A stretch of 64,000 nt of DNA, taken from Actinoalloteichus fjordicus. GTDB lineage: Bacteria; Actinomycetota; Actinomycetes; Mycobacteriales; Pseudonocardiaceae. This document shows, one piece after another, positions 8,527-17,231 of this stretch. The stretch lies in contig NZ_CP016076.1 of assembly GCF_001941625.1 (NCBI RefSeq), positions 3,410,001 to 3,474,000 on the forward strand. The letters run 5' to 3'. The notes under the pieces are model-generated. The model searched no databases. It saw only the letters and a program-made list of their open reading frames with translations, and was not told where the DNA came from. Numbering within the stretch: the stretch's first letter is position 1; every line of letters begins with the position of its first letter. Position numbers and translations under genes: made by a program.

Positions 8527-9063
8527 TCAGCCCGGATACGGTCGGTCGGCCCGCCCTCGGCGCAGCGTGTGCGCCCACCATTCGAGCTGGTGGAACATCC
8601 TGCGCGCGGCGAGGTTCGCGGCCTCGGGGTCCACCACTTCGCCCTCGGCGTCGAAGCGGTCTCCGGCATTGTGAAAGCTGACCGTCTCGCGGATGGTGAC
8701 CGCGTGCAGCTCGGCGAAGACCAGCCGAAGCTGCTCGACGGCGCGCAGTCCGCCGGAGATCCCGCCGTAGGACACGAAGGAGACGGGTTTGGCGTACCAC
8801 TCCTTGGCCAACGAATCGACGGCCTCCTTCAGCGGGCCCGGATAGCCGTGGTTGTACTCCGGGGTGATCACCACGACGGCGTCGGCCGCGGCGATGCGCT
8901 CGGCGAACCGGGGTTGCGCGGCCTCGTCGGCCAGGTCGACGACGTCTACGGTCGTCGTCGACCGTGGGGCGGCCTGCCCGATCAGCCAACGGGCCACGGT
9001 CGGGCCGAACCGGCCCTTGCGCACGCTCCCGATGATCACTGCGAGCCGGATGTGCTCAGGCAT
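8527..9063 (-). CDS. NADPH-dependent FMN reductase
   Basis: MPEHIRLAVIIGSVRKGRFG carries the GSxRxxxxG flavin phosphate-binding loop, and ITPEYNHGYPGPLKEAVD is the signature PEYNxxxPGxLKNAID segment. The 178-residue length and SFVSYGGISGGLRAVEQLR fit the NADPH:FMN reductase/ azoreductase family, a cytosolic flavodoxin-fold enzyme. Start ATG 9063 preceded by AGGAC. Monocistronic, convergent with the MFS gene. Confidence 0.9.
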   Translation of the reverse strand: MPEHIRLAVIIGSVRKGRFGPTVARWLIGQAAPRSTTTVDVVDLADEAAQPRFAERIAAADAVVVITPEYNHGYPGPLKEAVDSLAKEWYAKPVSFVSYGGISGGLRAVEQLRLVFAELHAVTIRETVSFHNAGDRFDAEGEVVDPEAANLAARRMFHQLEWWAHTLRRGRADRPYPG

Positions 9064-9511
9064 GACGAGGTCCTTTCCCTGGGTCGCCTGTCGGCGGCGA
9101 AGCGGAGGAATCCGCACGAACGACTGCGCACGCCGAACGCGAGATCACCCGTCCGACGGCGGACCCCGAGGCTAGAACCCGAACCAAGGTTCAGGTCAAG
9201 CGGGAAGATCGCGATGGAGGCCGCATTGGGGAGGCGGGCCCGGCGGCAGGTCGAGGCCCCGGCTCGCAGGCGATCTGCGGGGCAGGCGGGGCGCAGGACG
9301 GGCCGAGGGTGAACTCTGGAGTGCGGTGACGCACGGGCGGCGGCCTCGCCGCTCGCGGTCGATCCCCGCTCGACATCGTCGGCGGGCTGCGCCTGACGCC
9401 TGCGCGACGGCGCACGGGGGACGGGGTGGACCGACAGGCGCGACGAGCTCGCGAAATCGGTTGCCAGACGGACTGATGATCTTGATAAGCGCTGCCTGCA
9501 CGAGTTCGACG
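9064..9511. other. Intergenic region, nothing recognised
   Basis: About 450 bases with only low-complexity Arg/Pro-rich frames and no promoter, repeat or gene that I can support, ending at the tRNA-like locus. Confidence 0.5.
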
Positions 9512-9584
9512 GGGGCTGTGGCGCAGGTGGTAGCGCGCCCCGACAGCATCGGGGAGGACGGGGGTTCGACTCCCCCCGGCCCCG
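9512..9584 (+). tRNA. tRNA-like gene, nominal anticodon AGC with C33; identity unclear
   Basis: A 73-nt cloverleaf folds without gaps: acceptor stem GGGGCTG/CGGCCCC (one G-U pair), D stem GCGC/GCGC with loop AGGTGGTA, five-pair anticodon stem CCCCG/CGGGG, and T stem GGGGG/CCCCC with loop TTCGACT. The anticodon loop reads ACAGCAT: position 33 is C instead of the near-universal U, and the formal anticodon AGC would need A34. It also lacks the G3-U70 pair and A73 expected of tRNA-Ala. CCA is not encoded. The alternative six-pair stem leaves a five-base loop. It is either a decayed tRNA or a tRNA-like RNA. Confidence 0.6.
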
Positions 9585-9798
9585 CCGGGTCGATCACGAC
9601 CCAGACCCACTCGACGGTCTTGCGGAAGGCGTGTCGTGTCGGCCGCTGTCCGGCCGCCCGGCCGGCTCGATCCGGTGATACAGACCCAACCCGACGACAC
9701 CCGACGAAGTCAGGCTGTCTCAGCCTGACCACACGCCTGAGGTGGCGAAAGGCCGATGGTCAGGGGCACCGAACCGGACATGATCGGCCTCGACGAGA

Positions 9799-10032
9799 AT
9801 GAAGATCAATGAGAAGGTCGGGAATGACGGCGACACGGTCTTGATCGTTCGAGACGGGGAACCGGCGGGGCGGACGTTGGTGGTTCGCTGCCCGCCTGTG
9901 GCGGTGGAGCCGACACCGGCGCTCGAATACGGGCAACAGGCCGCTCAGGTGAGGCGACCCACCGGCGTGTCCACCGGGAGCACGTTCGTCCGACAGGCGG
10001 GCGAGTATCGGAGAGGGATGGACGATGGGTAA
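9799..10032 (+). CDS. Small hypothetical protein upstream of the WXG-type effector
   Basis: A 77-residue frame (MKINEKVGNDGDTVLIVRDG) whose TAA overlaps the ATG of the effector gene at 10025 by eight bases, an arrangement suggesting coupled translation. It has no obvious ribosome-binding site and no recognised domain. It could be a real small partner or chance; the following gene has its own GGAGAGG site inside this frame. Confidence 0.3.
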   Translation: MKINEKVGNDGDTVLIVRDGEPAGRTLVVRCPPVAVEPTPALEYGQQAAQVRRPTGVSTGSTFVRQAGEYRRGMDDG

Positions 10033-11815
10033 TCCTTTAGTGGCTGATGTGGTGGACTCGACGACGTCGACGTCGGGTCTGTCGCTGGTGGAGTCGGTGA
10101 ACTCCACCAACCAGGCCATCGGCAACGGCGACTGGCTCGAGGCAGGACTCGGCACCGCCGACCTCGTCATGACCGCCCTGGACCCCTTCGCCGCGATCAT
10201 CTCCAACGGCGTCGGCTGGCTCATCGAACACGTCGGACCCCTCTCCGACGCCCTCGACGCATTGGCAGGCAACCCCGACGAGATCCGCTCCCACGCCGAC
10301 ACCTGGACCAACGTCGCCGACGAGGTCAACTCCGTCTCCACCGAACTCGGCAACCTCATCCAATCCGACGTCACCACCTGGACCGGCGCCGCAGCGGATG
10401 CCTACCGCGACCGCGCCACCGACACCGCCAACCTCATCCTCGCCGCCGGAACAGCCGCAGGCGGCGCCGCCGACGGCATCCACAAAGCAGGCGAAGTCGT
10501 CACCGCCGTCCGCGATGCCGTCCGCGACATCATCGCCGACGTCGTCGGCTCCATGGTCTCCTGGGCCTTACAGGTCCTCTTCACCCTCGGCATCGGACTC
10601 ATCTGGGTCATCCCCAAAGTCGTCGCCAAAGTCGCCCAAACCGCCGCCACCATCGCCCAACTCATCACCAAACTCACCACCTCCATGTCCAAACTCACCC
10701 CCCTCCTCAAAAAACTCGGCGACGACTTCAGCACCGCCACCAACGGCCTCAAAAACATCAAAACCAGCAACAACCACAACGCCCGCAGCCTCGACGCACC
10801 ACCCGTCACCCCCAACGGCACCCGAGGCAGCGGCAGCGGCGACACCGGGCCCCCCATCACACCCAACGGCACAGACGGACCCAACGGCACCAGCGGCGGG
10901 CCCGACGGAACCCGAGGCGGACCGGGCATCTCGCCCAACGGCACCACGCCGGACACCTCCCGAGGCGGACCAACCATCACCCCCGACGGAACCCGCGGCG
11001 GCCCAGGCGGAACCCGAGGCCTTCCGGGTGGCGACGGCTCGCGTTCGCCCGGGGGCGGTCCCGCTATCAGCCCGAGCGCTCTACAACAGTCCAATCCGAT
11101 GGCCAGTCCTCACCAGTACACCCCGGGACTGGGCGGCCCGTCGACGGTAGCGGGCCCGTCTGCTGGTCCCAGCGTGCCGACCATCCAGGGCGTCCACTTC
11201 GGATCCGACAAGCGGCCGCATAGGCGGACGTTCGCCGCCGACAGCGTGAACTACCACACGCTGACCGATCCGAGTGGCAGGACGCTGGGAGTCGGGTTCC
11301 CGAGCAAATCACAGGACGTGTATCTCCAGCAGGGTTGGGCCAACTCGAATCCCTATTGGCAACAGGCCTATCACGAGCGCACGTCCACAGGGTATGTCGG
11401 CCGCCCGGCGCCGTGGGCCAATGATCCCAGCTACTCCGGCCCGTTCGCCGCGCTGGCTCACTCGAACGGTAAGCAATACACCGTCGAGGCCCCGACGGGC
11501 AGAGACGGCCGGATGGAGTCCGTCGCCGTCTCGCCTGAGTCCTACCACAAGATCTTGACCAGTAACCAGGTTTACCAGGCGAACATGACAGGAAACGAGA
11601 ATCCGCTCATCGCCGCGTCGTGTAGCACGGGTGAGAAGGGCGGGGCGCAGCGGTTCGCCGACGCGCTGCACGGGACCGGCGACCAGCGACCCGTCTACGC
11701 ACCCACCGGCGTGGTGACGACCGGGGTGTTCAACAACAGCAACAGCGGCGCCCAAGGCGTTCTTGCCGTGGACCCGGTCAACACGACGACGCCCGGCGGG
11801 TTCAAACGGTTCTAG
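10025..11815 (+). CDS. WXG-type secreted effector / polymorphic toxin candidate with C-terminal His-Cys domain
   Basis: The N-terminal ~170 residues are helical and carry a WxG turn (TTWTGAAADAYRDRATD, Trp119) like WXG100/LXG substrates of type VII secretion. A hydrophobic stretch near 185-200 is followed by a 140-residue Pro-Asn-Gly-Thr-Arg linker (PNGTRG repeats, ~265-390). The ~200-residue C-terminal domain contains PFAALAHSNGKQYTV (His479) and LIAASCSTGEKGGAQRFADA (Cys533) ending in VYAPTGVVTTG. A His after one strand and a Cys after another, in this order, resembles caspase-like cysteine peptidase layouts; this is inference. ATG 10025 has GGAGAGG upstream. No immunity gene is evident directly downstream. 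The coding style changes sharply between modules, suggesting recombination. Confidence 0.8.
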   Translation: MGNPLVADVVDSTTSTSGLSLVESVNSTNQAIGNGDWLEAGLGTADLVMTALDPFAAIISNGVGWLIEHVGPLSDALDALAGNPDEIRSHADTWTNVADEVNSVSTELGNLIQSDVTTWTGAAADAYRDRATDTANLILAAGTAAGGAADGIHKAGEVVTAVRDAVRDIIADVVGSMVSWALQVLFTLGIGLIWVIPKVVAKVAQTAATIAQLITKLTTSMSKLTPLLKKLGDDFSTATNGLKNIKTSNNHNARSLDAPPVTPNGTRGSGSGDTGPPITPNGTDGPNGTSGGPDGTRGGPGISPNGTTPDTSRGGPTITPDGTRGGPGGTRGLPGGDGSRSPGGGPAISPSALQQSNPMASPHQYTPGLGGPSTVAGPSAGPSVPTIQGVHFGSDKRPHRRTFAADSVNYHTLTDPSGRTLGVGFPSKSQDVYLQQGWANSNPYWQQAYHERTSTGYVGRPAPWANDPSYSGPFAALAHSNGKQYTVEAPTGRDGRMESVAVSPESYHKILTSNQVYQANMTGNENPLIAASCSTGEKGGAQRFADALHGTGDQRPVYAPTGVVTTGVFNNSNSGAQGVLAVDPVNTTTPGGFKRF

Positions 11816-12067
11816 TCCGGCGGCGCTCGACGGCGGCGGCAGGTCGGACTTCGGGGCATCGAGGGGCACCGTCACCTCGGCTGACCGCCTGGCTCGGCAG
11901 CCGTCGCCTCGGCCGTGGAGACAGCTCGCCCGCGATGAAGTCGGGCCGCTCTGCACCCTCGCTGTCGACCTAGACCGCCGCCGGGAGTCGAGGCGCCGCG
12001 GATCTCCGCTACCGTCCGGCGAAGTACGCCGTGCCCGACGATCACGGCGCAGCGCCGCCCCCGCCCG

Positions 12068-12952
12068 TCAGGCTTCTCCGGAACCCGTGGACGTGCCGCT
12101 GTGAGCCAGCCGTACGGCGTCGGCCAACGGAGTGCTCGGCCTGCCGATCAGGCGCTGAAGGTCTCCGCTGTCGGTGTCGAGTTCGCCGCGCGCGATCGAC
12201 CCGTCGAGGCTGGCGACGAAGCTCGCCGTGTCCGGGTCCAGGCCTGCGGACCGCAGTTCCGCCGCGAAGTCCTCGACGCTCAGATCGCGATAGACGACCG
12301 GCGCCCCGGTCACCTCGGTGATCGTCGCGGCCAGCTCGGGGAAGGTGAACGGCGTTCCGCCCAGCTCGTACACCGCGTTCTCGTGACCGGACTCGGTCAG
12401 GACGGCTGCCGCCGCGGCGGCGAAGTCCGCGCGGGTGGCGCCCGCGATGCGTCCGTCGCCGCCGGCTCCCAGGATGACGCCGCTGCTGAGGTACTGGCCG
12501 AGCTGGCTGGTGTAGTTCTCGATGTACCAGCTATTGCGCAGGATGGTGAAGGCGATCCCGGAGTCTTCGAGTACCTGCTCGGTCGCCCGGTGCTCCGGGG
12601 CCAGCGCGAGAGTGGTGGCGTCCGCATGCGGGGCGCTGGTGTAGACGATGCGGGTGACGCCTGCGGCCTTGGCAGCGTCGATCACCGCCGTGTGCTGCGC
12701 GACGCGGTGACCCACCTCGCTGCCCGAGACCAGCAGCAGCGTGGTGACCCCCGCCAGTGCCGCGGGCAGGGTCGGAGGCCGCGAGTAGTCGCCCTCCCGG
12801 ACCACCACGCCCGCATCGGCGAGATCGGCGGCCTTGGCGGGCGTGCGGGCGATCGCGACGATGTCGCCGGGCTGGACCCCGCGCGCACGCAGGGCCGCGA
12901 CGGCGAGCCTGCCGTAGGGGCCGGTGACTCCGGTGACGGCATAGGTGGTCAT
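12068..12952 (-). CDS. qorB: QorB-like NAD(P)H:quinone oxidoreductase
   Basis: MTTYAVTGVTGPYGRLAVAA is the Rossmann start; SGSEVGHRVAQH, INAAKAAGV-like IDAAKAAGVTRIVYTSA, LRNSWYIENYTSQL and GDGRIAGATRADFAAAAAAV align closely with E. coli QorB (quinone oxidoreductase 2) as I remember it. It reduces quinones with NADPH in the cytosol. Start ATG 12952 with AGGAG. It is divergent from an HxlR regulator, the same pairing as qorB/QorR elsewhere, with a clear palindrome between them. Confidence 0.9.
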   Translation of the reverse strand: MTTYAVTGVTGPYGRLAVAALRARGVQPGDIVAIARTPAKAADLADAGVVVREGDYSRPPTLPAALAGVTTLLLVSGSEVGHRVAQHTAVIDAAKAAGVTRIVYTSAPHADATTLALAPEHRATEQVLEDSGIAFTILRNSWYIENYTSQLGQYLSSGVILGAGGDGRIAGATRADFAAAAAAVLTESGHENAVYELGGTPFTFPELAATITEVTGAPVVYRDLSVEDFAAELRSAGLDPDTASFVASLDGSIARGELDTDSGDLQRLIGRPSTPLADAVRLAHSGTSTGSGEA

Positions 12953-12989
12953 GGTTCTCCTGTCGAACTGGCCATACTGGCATTCGGCT

Positions 12990-13012
12990 TGTACTAACTT
13001 TTCCACAGTACA
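12990..13012. promoter_or_regulatory. Probable HxlR/QorR operator (inverted repeat)
   Basis: TGTACT and AGTACA form a perfect 6-bp inverted repeat with an 11-bp AT-rich spacer, centrally placed in the 92-bp gap between the divergent qorB-like and hxlR-like genes. Position and symmetry fit autoregulation by the HxlR-family protein. Functional role is inferred. Confidence 0.65.
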
Positions 13013-13044
13013 TTCGGATTGCAGTGCTCCGGTAAGGTGGGCGC

Positions 13045-13455
13045 ATGTCCGCAGTGCCCACGCCCTCGTCCGACGCGATCGATCCTTCCGACGCGCTGGT
13101 CGCCGACGTGTTCGCCCGGAACTGCGACTCGCGGGCCGCGCTGGAGACCGTCGGCGGCAAGTGGTCGATCCTCGCGCTGCTCGCGCTCGTCGAGGGCGAC
13201 TATCGCTTCAACGCGTTACGACGTCGCGTCGAGGGCGTGAGCGAGAAGATGCTCGCCCAGACCCTGCATGCCCTGGAACGGGACGGGCTCGTGCAGCGGG
13301 AGGTGGTGACCGTGATCCCGGCCCGCGTGGAGTACTCGCTGACGACGCTGGGTGCCGAGATCGCCGAGCGACTGCGGGGACTCACCGAGCTGCTGGAAGG
13401 CTCCATCGACCACATCACCGCAGCTCGCGCAGCCTATGACGCTCGACGGGGTTGA
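13045..13455 (+). CDS. HxlR-family transcriptional regulator
   Basis: A 136-residue winged-helix protein: CDSRAALETVGGKWSILALL and FNALRRRVEGVSEKMLAQTL are the core HxlR signature (Cys, GGKW, then recognition helix), followed by LERDGLVQREV and VEYSLTTLGAEI. Members often sense aldehydes or electrophiles through the conserved N-terminal cysteine (Cys28 here). Likely represses the divergent qorB-like gene and itself (QorR role). Confidence 0.92.
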   Translation: MSAVPTPSSDAIDPSDALVADVFARNCDSRAALETVGGKWSILALLALVEGDYRFNALRRRVEGVSEKMLAQTLHALERDGLVQREVVTVIPARVEYSLTTLGAEIAERLRGLTELLEGSIDHITAARAAYDARRG

Positions 13456-13567
13456 ACGCGGACCGGCTTCGCCGACCGCTCCGGTGGTCGGGGCGGCCCC
13501 GAGTCGCCTGCCAGGTCGCCCGTGCGGCGGGTTCGGGTTGGCGGGTCGGCGAGCAGACCTGGTCGGC

Positions 13568-13945
13568 TCAGCCTTCCTGCAGCACGGACAGCACGTTGCC
13601 CGACGGGTCCTTGAACCAGGCGATCAGCGGCCCGCCGCCTCGGAACACGCCTTTCGCGTCCTGCTCGAAGCCCTCGTATCGCTCGAAGGTCACCCCGCGC
13701 CGTTTCAGCTCGTCGACTGCGGCATTGATGTCGGGCACCGGGAAGTTGAGAATCGTGAACGAGGCGGGAACGTGGTCGCGGCTCGGGTAGATCAACACGT
13801 CCCGACCCCCTGGTATGTGCAGGTTCATCAGGCCGAACTCCGACGAGTCGGTCAGGCTGAGGCCGAGGGTCTCGCCGTAGAATCGCTTTGCCTTCGCCAT
13901 GTCGGCCACCGCGAATCCGCTGTACGCCTCGCTGCCCTCGAGCAT
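13568..13945 (-). CDS. VOC/glyoxalase-fold protein
   Basis: 125 residues: AYSGFAVADMAKAKRFYGET, LGLSL, NFPVPDINAAVDELKRRGV and WFKDPSGNVLSVLQ, the beta-alpha-beta-beta-beta repeats of the vicinal oxygen chelate fold. Start ATG 13945 chosen with GGAGAG; an ATG 8 codons upstream gives MTKERP. Possible metal-dependent lyase, dioxygenase or antibiotic-binding protein; no ligand can be assigned. Confidence 0.85.
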   Translation of the reverse strand: MLEGSEAYSGFAVADMAKAKRFYGETLGLSLTDSSEFGLMNLHIPGGRDVLIYPSRDHVPASFTILNFPVPDINAAVDELKRRGVTFERYEGFEQDAKGVFRGGGPLIAWFKDPSGNVLSVLQEG

Positions 13946-14192
13946 GGGTCTCTCCTTCGTCATCGCCGGTCCCGACCATGTCGGCCCGTCTCGCCATGCC
14001 TGCTTCGGAGGCGGTACCGATCTTCGGCTCCGAGGCGCGACGTACTCGCTCGTTCCCGGCTGCGCCTGCACCGCCTTGCCTGCTCCAGCCTGCCGAAGAA
14101 ACCGCCCGCCCGCCGGTTGAACGGACCGGGCGGCAAGGCCGGACCGGCGGTGCGCCACTCCCCTATACGTCGTTCCCCTGTATCGGGCCGGA

Positions 14193-14876
14193 TCAGTTCG
14201 CAGCCGGTTCCCGCAGGTCCGCCGTCATGGTGATGCTGCCGGGGATGGCCTCACAGGCCCGCCGGAAGCAGGCCGCCAGCGCCTCTCGCGACGGGTTTCC
14301 CGGCAGGCAGCTCCACTCGTCCATCGCGGAGTGGAAGGCGGCCACCATCATGTCCAGCGCGAGACGAAGGCGCAGGTCCGGCGCACCCGACAGCATGATC
14401 CGCCTGCGCACGATCTCAGCGGCGGCGCGGGTGGTGCGGTCACAGAAGTGGAGTCCGTGCGCGTCCATCGACGGCGTCCGCTCGGTGAGGTGCCTGCTGA
14501 GCAGCACGCGACGCGCCCAGCCCTCGGCCGTCATCTGATCCAGTGCGGCGAGCAGGACGTCCCGCAGTACCTCGATCAGCGGCCGTCCCCGGGGATCGCA
14601 GGACTTCAGCTCCTCGATGAAGGCCGCCCAGAGATCCTGGGTCGGGGCCATCGCCACGTCTTCCTTGCTGCCGAAATTGCGGAAGAACGTGCGCTTGGAG
14701 ACCTCGACCTCGGCACACAGCTCGTCCAGCGTCGTGCCTTCGAAGCCCTTCTCGGTGAACAGGTCCAGGGCCGTGTCGATCAGCTCCCGCCGGGTGCGCA
14801 GCTTCTTGCGCTCGCGCAGCGTGAGCCGGTCCGCCGGGGATGCGGACGGCGCGCTCGACGGGGAGGACGTGCTCAT
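14193..14876 (-). CDS. TetR-family transcriptional regulator
   Basis: 227 residues with an N-terminal DNA-binding domain: LRERKKLRTRRELIDTALDL, GFEGTTLDELCAEVEVSKRT and FFRNFGSKEDV. The C-terminal helical ligand domain is divergent (TetR C-terminal group with MftR-like pattern). Divergent from the quinone-reductase-like gene at 14952 with a 15-bp palindrome in the gap, so local repression is likely. Confidence 0.92.
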   Translation of the reverse strand: MSTSSPSSAPSASPADRLTLRERKKLRTRRELIDTALDLFTEKGFEGTTLDELCAEVEVSKRTFFRNFGSKEDVAMAPTQDLWAAFIEELKSCDPRGRPLIEVLRDVLLAALDQMTAEGWARRVLLSRHLTERTPSMDAHGLHFCDRTTRAAAEIVRRRIMLSGAPDLRLRLALDMMVAAFHSAMDEWSCLPGNPSREALAACFRRACEAIPGSITMTADLREPAAN

Positions 14877-14918
14877 GCAGACCACCCTAACCGGTAGCAA
14901 CTGCCCCTTGTAGGCTGA

Positions 14919-14933
14919 TGCCACTCAGTGGCA
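14919..14933. promoter_or_regulatory. TetR operator candidate
   Basis: TGCCACTCAGTGGCA is a perfect 15-bp palindrome (7-bp arms, central C) between the divergent TetR gene (start 14876) and the reductase gene (start 14952). An additional diverged half-pair, CAACTGCC (14898-14905) and GGCAGTTAC (14930-14938), surrounds it. It overlaps the expected promoter of the reductase. Confidence 0.65.
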
Positions 14934-14951
14934 GTTACGAGAGGTGATCAC

Positions 14952-15881
14952 ATGCGTGCCCTGCTGGTTGACCGATCGGTGCCTGGCGGACTCCGAATCG
15001 GGGCGGCTCCCGAGCCCGAGCCTGCTCCCCACCAGGCGTTGATCCGGGTGACCGCGTCCTCCCTCAACTTCGGCGAAGTGCGGCACCTCGTCGAGAGCAG
15101 CCCGGAGGGCACCGTGCTCGGCTGGGATGCCACCGGGGTCGTCGAGCGTGCCGCCGCCGACGGGACCGGTCCGGCCGTCGGTGCGCCGGTGGTGACCTTC
15201 GGCGCCGACGGGGCCTGGGCGGAGCGCCGTGCGGTGGACACGGACTTCATCGGGACTGCGCCCGACGGCGCCGACCTCGGTGCGCTCAGCACCGTTCCCG
15301 TCGCGGGCGGCAGCGCCCTGCGCGCGCTGCACCGTCTCGGCCCGATCCTCGGCAGGCGGGTGCTCGTCACCGGTGCCACCGGCGGCGTCGGCCGGTACAC
15401 CGTGCAGCTCGCCCGGCTCGGCGGCGCCTACGTCCTGGCCGCCACCGGAGACCCGGACCACCACGGCGACGACCTGCGTGCCCTCGGCGCCCACGAAGTG
15501 GTGTCTGGGTCGTTGGAGTTCGACGGCCAGGTCGACGGCGTCGTGGACCTGGTGGGCGGACCGCAGCTCGTCGACGCCTACGGAAGCCTGGCCGAGGGCG
15601 GCACCCTCGTGTCGGTCGGGCACGTCACCGACGCGGGCGAGCATTTCCCGCACGGCGCCCTGTATGCGGACCAGGGCAGGCACGACCGGTCGATCGTGAC
15701 GTTCTATCTCGGGGCCTGCCGAGGCCTCGCGCCCGACCTGACTTGGCTGGCCGCTCGCGTGTCGGCGGGCGAGCTGGACCCCCAGATCAGCTGGCGCGGC
15801 GGATGGGATCGGATTGACGAGGCGGTCGCCACCCTGCTCGGCCGCCGCCTGCACGGCAAGGCGGTTCTCGAGATCGGCTGA
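14952..15881 (+). CDS. Zinc-independent quinone oxidoreductase / MDR-family alcohol dehydrogenase
   Basis: MRALLVDRSVPGGLRIGAAP, SLNFGEVRHL, VLGWDATGVVE and VLVTGATGGVGRYTVQLARL (NADPH Rossmann, ~residues 143-162) identify a medium-chain dehydrogenase/reductase of the quinone oxidoreductase branch. No structural-zinc cysteine cluster is present. Start ATG 14952 has GAGAGGTGAT upstream; an upstream in-frame ATG would give MAVTRGDH. Controlled in all likelihood by the divergent TetR protein. Confidence 0.88.
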   Translation: MRALLVDRSVPGGLRIGAAPEPEPAPHQALIRVTASSLNFGEVRHLVESSPEGTVLGWDATGVVERAAADGTGPAVGAPVVTFGADGAWAERRAVDTDFIGTAPDGADLGALSTVPVAGGSALRALHRLGPILGRRVLVTGATGGVGRYTVQLARLGGAYVLAATGDPDHHGDDLRALGAHEVVSGSLEFDGQVDGVVDLVGGPQLVDAYGSLAEGGTLVSVGHVTDAGEHFPHGALYADQGRHDRSIVTFYLGACRGLAPDLTWLAARVSAGELDPQISWRGGWDRIDEAVATLLGRRLHGKAVLEIG

Positions 15882-16000
15882 GTCCTGGGGCGCCGTCGTA
15901 GCCGGTCACGGTGGTCCAGGTCGCCTCGGGCGGGCGCTCGTCGTCCCAGCGGGCAGATCCCGCAGGACCGCCGTGTTCGGTGCGGCATCCCGTGCTGCGT

Positions 16001-16030
16001 TCGGGATCGGGATCGGGATCGGGATCGGGG
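16001..16030 (+). repeat. Tandem hexamer repeat (TCGGGA)x5
   Basis: Five tandem copies of TCGGGA (last copy TCGGGG) in the non-coding stretch between the reductase gene and a frameshifted GNAT gene. A simple sequence repeat prone to slippage; no function visible. Confidence 0.85.
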
Positions 16031-16171
16031 TCGAGCGGGCGAGGCTCGCCGAAGTCGAGGACCCCGCGTTCCCCACGGCACGCCGGGCTGCGTATCGCTC
16101 CCGCCTGCCCCGTGCCCGCGGGTCGCCACGGTTCAGCGTCGGAGCGGCTCCGCGGGCCTGGCGTCCGCTGG

Positions 16172-16962
16172 TCACCGAGGTCGGGACGGGTCTCCGCCGT
16201 GGCGGAACGGGGTCGTGGTGGCCAGTTCCATGAAGCCGAGACGACGAAGGATCGGCGCGCTCTCCGGGGAGGCGTCGACCTGGAGATAGCGGTATCCCCT
16301 GGCTGCGGCGAGCGCGACGCGATGCGCGACCATCGCCCGGAACACGCCTCGACCGCGCCAGGCGGGCAGCGTCGCCCCGCCCCAGAGCCCGGCAAAGTCC
16401 GTGCCCTCGGGAAACTCGACCCGGCCTTCGGCGACAGTCCGCCCCCGGCGACGGCGAGCACTCCCTCGACGGCGCGGGGCTGTCGGTGCAGATCGGCGAC
16501 GAGTGCCCGACCCGACTCGGAGTGATCGCCGCCGAAGACCTCGTCGTGGACGGACACCAGCTCGGCGACATCGCGGGCGTCGGCGACGGCACTCAGCCGC
16601 ATGCCCGACGGTGGGGACGGCTCGATGGCGAGTTCGGTGATCTCGGCGACGAGCAGCGTCTCGGCGGGCTGCGCCGTGAACCCGGCGGCGATCAGCCGCT
16701 CGGGCAGACTCGCGGGCCGGTCGTAGGAGTAGTGCTTCCACTCCCACGGCCTGCCCGCCGCCGCGAACCGCTCGACCTGCGCGGCGATGACCGCATCGAC
16801 GTCGGCGTGGTCGGGACCGCACCAGGTCACCCCGGCCCACCCGTCGTCGGAGACGCAGCGGGTGACCTCGCCGTCGCGCTCGATCCGGCCGTTCGGGGTG
16901 TCCGGCGTCGGATCACGACGAATCTGCTGGTCATAGAGCGCGAGTACCGTGCGTCGGTCCAT
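16172..16962 (-). pseudogene. GNAT-family acetyltransferase, single frameshift
   Basis: From ATG 16962 the frame gives MDRRTVLALYDQQIRRDP, WKHYSYDRP, LPERLIAAGF and DVAELVSVHDEVFGGDHSE, then loses meaning. The neighbouring frame continues with VEFPEGTDFAGLWGG, PAWRGRGVFRAMVAHRVALA (acetyl-CoA-binding segment) and LQVDASPESAPILRRLGF to the stop at 16172. The switch falls at the run of five C at 16442-16446, so a homopolymer indel is the simplest explanation. Restored, it is a complete GNAT of about 263 residues. Confidence 0.8.
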
Positions 16963-17231
16963 CCGGGGAGTGCATCACGCGGGAGCACGGCCGCCGCGCA
17001 CCGGGTCGTCGCCGATGATCTCGCTCTGCTCGGCCGAGTCCTGCCGTCACCGCGCTCGACCACGCGACGGTTCTGCCGTCGTCCGAGCGGCGGCTGACCG
17101 TCGGCGAATCTCGGCACGCCCGGTGCCAGGCGATGACGAACAGGCGTGGCCGTCGGTGTCATCGCCCGACCGGACGTGAGCCGAGACGGCGTCGGCCGCC
17201 GCCGATCGACGGCCCTGTCGAGGTTCGCTGA

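Noticed and set aside
10402-11150. Long Ser/Pro/Thr- or Val/Gly-rich frames on both strands over the effector gene.
   Set aside because: They are mirror frames of a strongly C-ending coding region and do not show start signals or domain features.
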